From: Chalara sp. BL73 | Taxonomy: Eukaryota; Ascomycota; Leotiomycetes; Helotiales | Reading direction: 5' to 3' | Length of the DNA stretch: 64,000 bases | Assembly: GCA_918026815.1 (NCBI GenBank) | Contig: CAKJVC010000085.1 | Span: forward strand, 162,101 to 226,100 | Shown here: one piece after another, positions 58,118 through 64,000 of the stretch | Numbering within the stretch: the stretch's first letter is position 1 | Layout: each line of letters opens with the position of its first letter | Program-made: the position numbers and the translations under genes | Notes under the pieces: model-generated | What the model saw: only the letters and a program-made list of their open reading frames with translations | Database searches by the model: none | Told to the model about the DNA's origin: nothing

Positions 58118-58676
58118 GTGTTGGAGAACGATGCCGTGGATCAATCTGTGAACTTAGTATTAGCTAAACCGCACATAATTATGTGCCTTGAGGGATTGAG
58201 CATTAGAGTATTACATGGTTTGGATGGGCGGAAGCGGCATTCAGGAATGTTTCCCATAATCTTGGTTGAGATGACGAATTTGAAACACCTGCAACTGAAG
58301 TTCACGGGCATTTTTAGCCAGCCGCGGGCTCAAGACGAGGATATCTACGCCAACCTTTACAAGCGCTTTCCTCCGAATCTTGAGAAGCTACAATTTCGCG
58401 GAATAGCCCAACTGGTCTCCAAACCGGATTTCGAAGACTGGGTGGCCTCTTTGGGACGTTGAGACTTTCTCACGAAACCTGAAGTTTCTCAGTTTTGTTC
58501 TAGATGCAGGTGCAGGTGGTAGGGGATATGCTACCGAGAAGGAGTTGGTGGACGCTAAGACGGGTGTGATAAAACTGCTCAATGCTGCAAGAAGGAGAGA
58601 GACTCGTGTTATGGCGCAGGATTCCCAGGATAGGTACGCTGGCGGCCATTTCAAGGGTGCTGGTGAGCGATGGTGA
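58118..58676 (+). pseudogene. F-box-associated/LRR-like fungal protein, 3' part, frameshifted
   Basis: The first frame reads LVEMTNLKHLQLKFTG, DIYANLYKRFPPNLEKLQFR and SKPDFEDWVASLG, up to the TGA near 58460. After a one-base shift it continues TFSRNLKFLSFVLDAGAG, YATEKELVDAKTGVIKLLNA, ARRRETRV and GAGERW before a TGA at 58674-58676. This matches the C-terminal leucine-rich part (NLKxLxF...FPPNLExLxFRG) of a large fungal family whose N-terminus is usually an F-box. No F-box is seen upstream. The frame break and missing start mark it as a relic. Confidence 0.55.
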
Positions 58677-59394
58677 GGGTTGCTTGCATAAGGCTTGCTA
58701 TGTAGACGGCCTTGTCGTAGTTCTATGACAAGTAGAGTTTCCGCTGTCTAATACAAATCTAAAACTTTGTTGATTTTGCAGTGAGGCTATGCTCAGTTAA
58801 GCATCTACACTGCATCACTTCTCAATAAAAGTCGTGCTACTTCCTACCAAAAGCTTCCCTTGCTTCGAGATGGCAGATTACTACATGCAGTTGAGGCGCT
58901 AGGCAAAGGAATCTTAGTCGTTCTTACATCCATGTGTAGGCATGTGCCTTAATATCATTACTCTAAAACGTAAGTCAAGGATTGACTGCGAGAGAAAAGA
59001 GATGGTATTTACTGGCGTATAAAGTAGAATAGCAGAGAAATTTGCTGTCGATTATTATTTGTCACTCTGACGACATATATCTCAATGTCTTGAGCTTTTG
59101 GATAGGAGATTTAGTTGAGTCATGGCAATGTTGGCTGGTTGGCTAATTAGGAAGCTATGGCTTTAGTGCCGAAAAATTACGCCTGTTCAATCTTAGATAG
59201 CTTTTTATCATGAAAATTGATAGAAGCTAGCGGTCAAGCTAGGCTGAGTGAAACAATGTATAGCAGGACACTGAAGACCCGAGTGGGAAAGATATGGATT
59301 GGACTACTACGAGGGAGGTGTAAATATACACTAGCTACTAGAGCGTAGAGGGGCTCATAAGCTGTGGTAATCCCCGCTCGATATGCTGACCGCC
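58677..59394. other. Intergenic, nothing recognised
   Basis: About 0.7 kb of AT-rich sequence with no motif. Confidence 0.45.
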
Positions 59395-60707
59395 TTACAT
59401 GTCAGCTGCTGTTCCGCTACTGAAATCCCAGCCAGGAAACGACACCGCCAATGCAAACAGGGCATAGCTATCGGCATTGGAAATAGGCTTAGACCTTTCT
59501 TCAAAAGCTAGTTTCATACAAAGTTCAGCTCCATAGGCTGTCTTGCCGTCGCTTATCATTTGGATGTCAGTAATATCTAGTATTGTAAATGTTAGGCCAA
59601 GTGGAATTCCATGCACTAGTCGGACAACGCCGAGATAAGCACAACGAGGTTGGGAATTTTGAGGCATACCTTCATCGATATAGTGCGCCATCTCGTGTAA
59701 GAAAGTCTGAGCTATCGTTCTTAATTCACTCAACTTTGTTCCTGATTCTACTCTCTCGCTCACGTCAGCCAATCCGAGCGGCAGAGTCAAGACTCCGTCG
59801 CAGAGATGGATGCGCTTGACAGTCTGATCATCATTATCGTCACCCACAATCCCTTTGTTAGCTAAGCGCGTGAGCTCGCCATATATCACTCCATCGGTTT
59901 CCAACGAGGCGCAGTAATTCGGATGTGGATTTGCGGTGTTTGGAGGGTCAGAGGCGTACAGAGTCGCCTTCCAGGGTACGACCCAGGGAACATGATCACT
60001 AGAGACAGCGATGTAATACCCTGGGACCTCTGATATGATGAATTAGTAGTATACTTTTGGATTGAGTCGGCAACTGTAAAGCGCACAACTTACCAGGTTC
60101 ATTCCTGTACTTTTCACCACTCAACAAATCATTTCTGTCCCCGTCGAAACTAAGCCTGCGAGCATCCAAGAAATCTCCAAACGTCTTCACTAATCTCATG
60201 CCATCATCTCCACAAACTATTTCGGATTTGATGCCTTCTTCTGGGGTGTTTAATGCCTCGTAGATCAGCCTGTAATTCTCTGTATGGATGCTTAGCCAAA
60301 GACTATAACGTATTAGGTATTGGTATCAAACCTTGAATCCTCTTCAAATAGTTTTCCTCCTCTATTGAAATCTCCCAAGTCTGATCCCGGCTAGAATCTG
60401 TTTCTGGCCGAATTCCTAGGAAAGAAGTTATAGTCTCAAGTGCAACCTTGAATTCGAGATCGTCGACACTGTCATTCGGTTTTTCGAACCTTGCCCGACT
60501 GTCATCTGGCCGATTTTCTCTCTCTGTCTCTATCCTATCCTGAAGAAGCTTAATAGTATCACGCGCATGATTTATCATACCGATAGCGCTCTGGTGGACT
60601 GTTCGCAGGTCCTCAATATTGCAGGAGCCGACGTTAAAAACATCTTCTACGTCTCCAGAGTATACAACCCTGCTCAGAGAACAAAGGATAAGTGCGACGA
60701 TAGCCAT
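59395..60707 (-). CDS. Secreted aspzincin (M35-like) metallopeptidase
   Basis: Four exons: 60707-60332, 60279-60094, 60029-59670 and 59576-59395. Introns are 52, 64 and 93 bases, giving 367 residues. The start at 60707 gives a signal peptide (MAIVALILCSLSRVVYS); an in-frame ATG further up is possible. Seen: an N-terminal helical part with few Cys, KYRNEPEVPGYYIAVSSDHV across intron 2, then TFLHEMAHYID with the zinc motif HExxH, and, after the last splice, DITDIQMISDGKTAYGAELC with the third-ligand Asp region and YG, and SNADSYALFALAVSF. This is the order in deuterolysin and Lys-specific metalloendopeptidases (aspzincins). It probably degrades proteins outside the cell. The pro-region boundary is not clear. 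Confidence 0.82.
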
Positions 60708-62017
60708 CTTAGTTGCGTTAGAACGGTGTGGCGCAGGGCCAAAAATTATACTCTTTAAAGGCATGTTTAATTGAAAAGCATAGAAGGACTGCAATTATAG
60801 TCGAGTCGTGAAAAACGATTAATATATACAGAATTTATGTCCCAAGCCTGCGCTTTAAATAGGAATCAGTGGTTTCCGAAGAGCGCAGTAGGCACAGAAG
60901 TGACGCACAGCTGAAATTTGAGTAGCATATGCCACCAAGGGTAAAGCAAGTGGATATTTGCAGGTCAGCTTGAAATATGGTCGTGCATATGAGAGGATAT
61001 AGGATCCATTGATCGCTAGTATGAATTGTCAGAGCTATTGTTTTTAAATAAAAAAAAGATAGACGAGTCAGCTTGGATTCAGATCTTTGGGCTGCTTACA
61101 ATATATATTTTACGGACCGAACCCAGAAGAAGCTGGGCGGGTTTACATTGGATGCTTGGCAATAAGTAGGACCAAACCACCTATCAAAGTGCTTCGGTCA
61201 AATTTTATGACCTAGCTGTAGATTTTTGCCATTTCCAGGGTCCAATTCTAGCTACTACATTTTCTGCTCAATGATTGGAGTAGCCGTATCACCAGAATCA
61301 GCTTCTAGCTCATAATATAAACGGTTTACCCCTTGCATTAAGCTCGCTTGGCGAGGTGTGGCGTAGTCCAATTTTAGCTCATGCTAATGGCGGGTTGCAC
61401 CAGGAACTCATGTCAGCTTCAACCTCCTCTCTCCCCAAACTACCTGTAAGAATCAACCACCAGCAACTCAAATGCAACCCATCACGATGCGAATTCGGAA
61501 ACCATGCTACCCCATCCGTCAGCTGTTGCAAAGAGCAGCTAAATCTAATAAGCGTATATCATCGACACAAGCATCAGCCGGCCACTCTATCATGACGACT
61601 GTTTTATGTGGCGAGCTCAGGTCGCAACAAGTAATATCCCAAAGGGAAGGATGGAATACACAGCGAGGCCTGTCATATGCTTCACCTACTTATTATGCAC
61701 ACGGGAATCATTAAACCTGAGCTCAGCTCCAGATTTGGAACAGGATGATTGAGATTATTTCATCTTTCAGCCCCTTGACGCTGACATAAATGAACTGGTT
61801 ACATTTTTGGCAGGTCCATCGTGGGCTTCTCAACTCTGTTCCAGTTGGGTACCAGCCAGCCATGATTCAACTTTCGGTGAAAGCTATCTTAGAACCTAAA
61901 AAGTGAACGTCCCCAATTCCTTCATCTATTTCGTGACCATATAAAAAACTTGGTCCTACGAACATATCACCGTTACTTCTAGTCTTTGAGATCTTCGAAT
62001 GCTTATGATATATCATT
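60708..62017. other. Intergenic, nothing recognised
   Basis: 1.3 kb between diverging genes. Short frames at 61356-61714 have no motif. A TATA-like CATATAAAAAAC lies at about 61938-61949, about 70-80 bases before the Ser/Thr-rich gene's start. Confidence 0.45.
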
Positions 62018-64000
62018 ATGGACGTCATTTATACAATTCTGTTTTTGTTTAGTGCTCCCGCCTTTGGCATACAATTCGCTGAGCGCAATGGTACATATTT
62101 CTCAAACACCACTCTGTATTCGAGACCCACAAGTAGTAGTCGCCCTTATTACCCGATATGGAATTCTTCAGCGATCGTGGTGACTTCTCCTTCCGGAACG
62201 GCGCATCAGTCATCGGGCGTAGACAGCTGGAGCTCCTCGGCAATTTCCATTCCAACAGGCATCCAGTCCAGCAGCACCATAGGACCACTGCCGAGTACCA
62301 CTAATTTCTTCCAAGATAACTCTTCAACAATACCAAAGCCAACGCTAAGCAAACAAAATAATGGCACTTCCACTTTTGCACCCACAAGCACAGAAACTTG
62401 GGGTGACGGGCAAATTCCACATACCTCAAGGTCAAATTTTTCAATCACAACTAGTCCATCAACTTCAAGCACCCAGTCTTCGGTATTGCCTATTGCCACA
62501 CAGAATGTCTCGACTATCTTACATTCATCCCTCGCCTCAACTAAAGTTAACACGATTTGGTCCAATGGCTCATACATCCCTTCGACCTCACCACCGCACA
62601 CTTCATTTACGACAGAAACCGAACCTTCAGGCCGTAGTACGGCCCAAAACACGTACTTTTTCCTTCTATTTCCCCTTATACGTCCACCACCTTATCAAGT
62701 GCATCTAGCACTAGTACGAACAGTTTTTTTTCAGGGAATTCAACTTCAAAGTCTACTGAATATCCAACGGGTAGCTCATCTACTACAATTTCATCAACAT
62801 GGATTCTAAGTAGCCGTTCGTCGAGCCTATATTCGAATGCTACGAGATTCCATTCGACTACAACGAGCGACACATGGATCTCCTCCATTTCTACGCCGCC
62901 TCCAAGTTCAAACTTTTCCTCCCAGATGCCAGATTCTACGGCACCTCCTTTGTCAAGTTTTCCAACTACCAGTATTAGCTTGTTCGCTACAGATTCCTCT
63001 GCTTTTAGTAACGGAACTACCACAACATTGTTTCATGATTATACGACCCCGACTCCCACACCCATTATATTATCTACCACAGACATATCAACAAGTGTAA
63101 CGACTTTGCTGCCTACGGAACAGTCTACTTCTACCACGCCTTTTACGGACATAACTATTTCCAGCTCGCTAACATCGGACACAAGTGTTGTTGCAACGAG
63201 TAATGACCCTCTGCCACCTCAACCCACAAGCATTTCGGGAGGATTTGGAGGGGGTGCATCAACTGGAGGAGGAGCCGCTGCAGGGTTCGTCTGATTTCCT
63301 TATAAATATATACGCCCTACTGAACTGGGAGTTGGGAATAGAGATATCCGCTCACTTCCAGCTTCAGCTCCGAGGAGAGTTTGGGTCATCTTGTACTCCT
63401 ACAATTGTTTAAACGAGACGTTCTGCTAATTCATAATAGTGGTGGAGCTTCTGCCGGAGAAGGAGCCGCCGTGGGAGGGGTGCAGTCGCAGGGTTCGTCA
63501 TATTTCCTTATTTGTGTAATTGCAGTCCTGAAAAGGGAGCTTAGAAGAGAGCCTTAGGAGCTGAGATACCTTGTTTTGACTTCAGGCACCAGCTCCCAGG
63601 ATGGCCTCAGCACTTTTTACTCTTAAAGTGTTTATAATTCAATATAGTGCTAACTTGTTAGTAGTGGGCGGCCGCAGGTGGAGGAGCTGCTGCAGGGTTC
63701 GTCTTTCTTCGTATTAATATTGAGTTTTTCCCTGGAGCTGGAAGTCTAAGCTGCGTCTTGCGAGAGCGAGTCACTTCATCTACTTTCATTTTTAGCTCTT
63801 AAGATGGTTTCGAGTCTCTTAAGCTCTGTCAATATCCTCAATTGGTTCTGGCGCTAATTTATTCCTAGTGGTGGAGCTGCCGTAGGAGGAGGAGCGGCCG
63901 TAGGGTTTGTATATTTTCCTGATGAATATTGAAAATTCCTCGCTAAGAGCGGGGAGTGTAAGAGTAATATTGGAAGAGCTAAACCACATCGTTTTGACTT
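62018..64000 (+). CDS. Secreted Ser/Thr-rich mucin/adhesin-like protein, runs off the window
   Basis: A signal peptide (MDVIYTILFLFSAPAFGIQF) is followed by about 400 residues made mainly of Ser, Thr, Pro and Asn with many N-glycosylation sites. The frame shifts near 62650. A 47-base intron at 62653-62699 (GTACTT...CAAG) restores it; otherwise this is a frameshift. The second exon runs to 63284 and ends SISGGFGGGASTGGGAAAG. After that come Gly/Ala-coding mini-exons at about 63440, 63666 and 63870, each followed by GTTCGTC or GTTTGTA. Such heavily O-glycosylated proteins usually sit in the cell wall; a membrane or GPI anchor may follow beyond the window. The 3' end is not in view and the splicing of the repeats is uncertain. 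Confidence 0.65.
63238..63940 (+). repeat. Tandem array of mini-exon plus intron-like units, about 206 bases each
   Basis: The motif GCAGGGTTCGTC or its variant recurs at 63280, 63488, 63692 and, as GTAGGGTTTGTA, 63900. The spacings are 208, 204 and 208. Each copy has a G-rich coding half (TGGTGGAGCTGCCG...GGAGGAGGAGC) preceded by a TAG acceptor (63437-63439, 63663-63665, 63867-63869), and then a longer diverged AT-richer half that starts with a donor-like GTTCGTC. The coding halves differ in length (32-53 bases), so the frame is not simply kept. Confidence 0.7.

Overview
The window is nuclear DNA of a filamentous ascomycete (Pezizomycotina; the protein families would fit Leotiomycetes, but that is a guess). 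The reasons are short 46-100 base introns with GTANGT-type donors, a Zn2Cys6/C2H2 transcription factor, fungal secreted enzymes, a long AT-rich block that looks like repeat-induced point mutation (RIP), and many decayed genes. No bacterial operons, tRNA, rRNA or CRISPR were seen. All spliced models below were built by hand from donor and acceptor sites that keep the frame and fit family motifs.

Layout. 1-820 is the end of a DHA2 drug transporter. 1119-2079 (-) is a melanin/versicolorin-reductase-like SDR. 4021-16374 (all -) looks like a pectin-utilisation module: a 938-residue C2H2 plus Zn2Cys6 regulator, a secreted PL1 pectate lyase, a secreted GH105 unsaturated rhamnogalacturonyl hydrolase and a DHA1 transporter. 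17046-20562 holds a divergent housekeeping pair: prefoldin subunit 4 (-) and a GABA-type amino-acid permease (+). 21456-29871 is sparse: a Cys-rich membrane-anchored protein candidate, a retinol-dehydrogenase-like SDR, a disordered hydrophilic protein, and a decayed Cys-rich repeat gene. 34692-36443 (+) is a tannase/feruloyl esterase and 37913-40218 (-) an 11-exon sugar porter, which may extend the plant-cell-wall theme.

42175-46429 is a graveyard: a frameshifted transcription factor, a 343-base TA-flanked MITE, a broken sugar transporter and an LTR-like segment. About 46430-52317 is an extremely AT-rich, apparently RIP-mutated block, interrupted by a 184-base intact-looking solo LTR with a perfect 5-base target duplication. 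The block abuts the 3' end of a FIG4 phosphoinositide phosphatase (52318-54954, -) whose stop codon lies at the boundary, suggesting truncation.

55317-63999 returns to genes: a J-domain protein (+), GNAT and F-box-type pseudogenes, a secreted aspzincin metallopeptidase (-), and a Ser/Thr-rich secreted protein (+) that ends in four tandem copies, about 206 bases each, of a Gly/Ala mini-exon plus intron-like unit. The most unusual structures are that mini-exon array, the FIG4/RIP-block junction, the solo LTR inside the block, two GC-AG introns, and the repeats in front of the SDR next to the pectin regulator.
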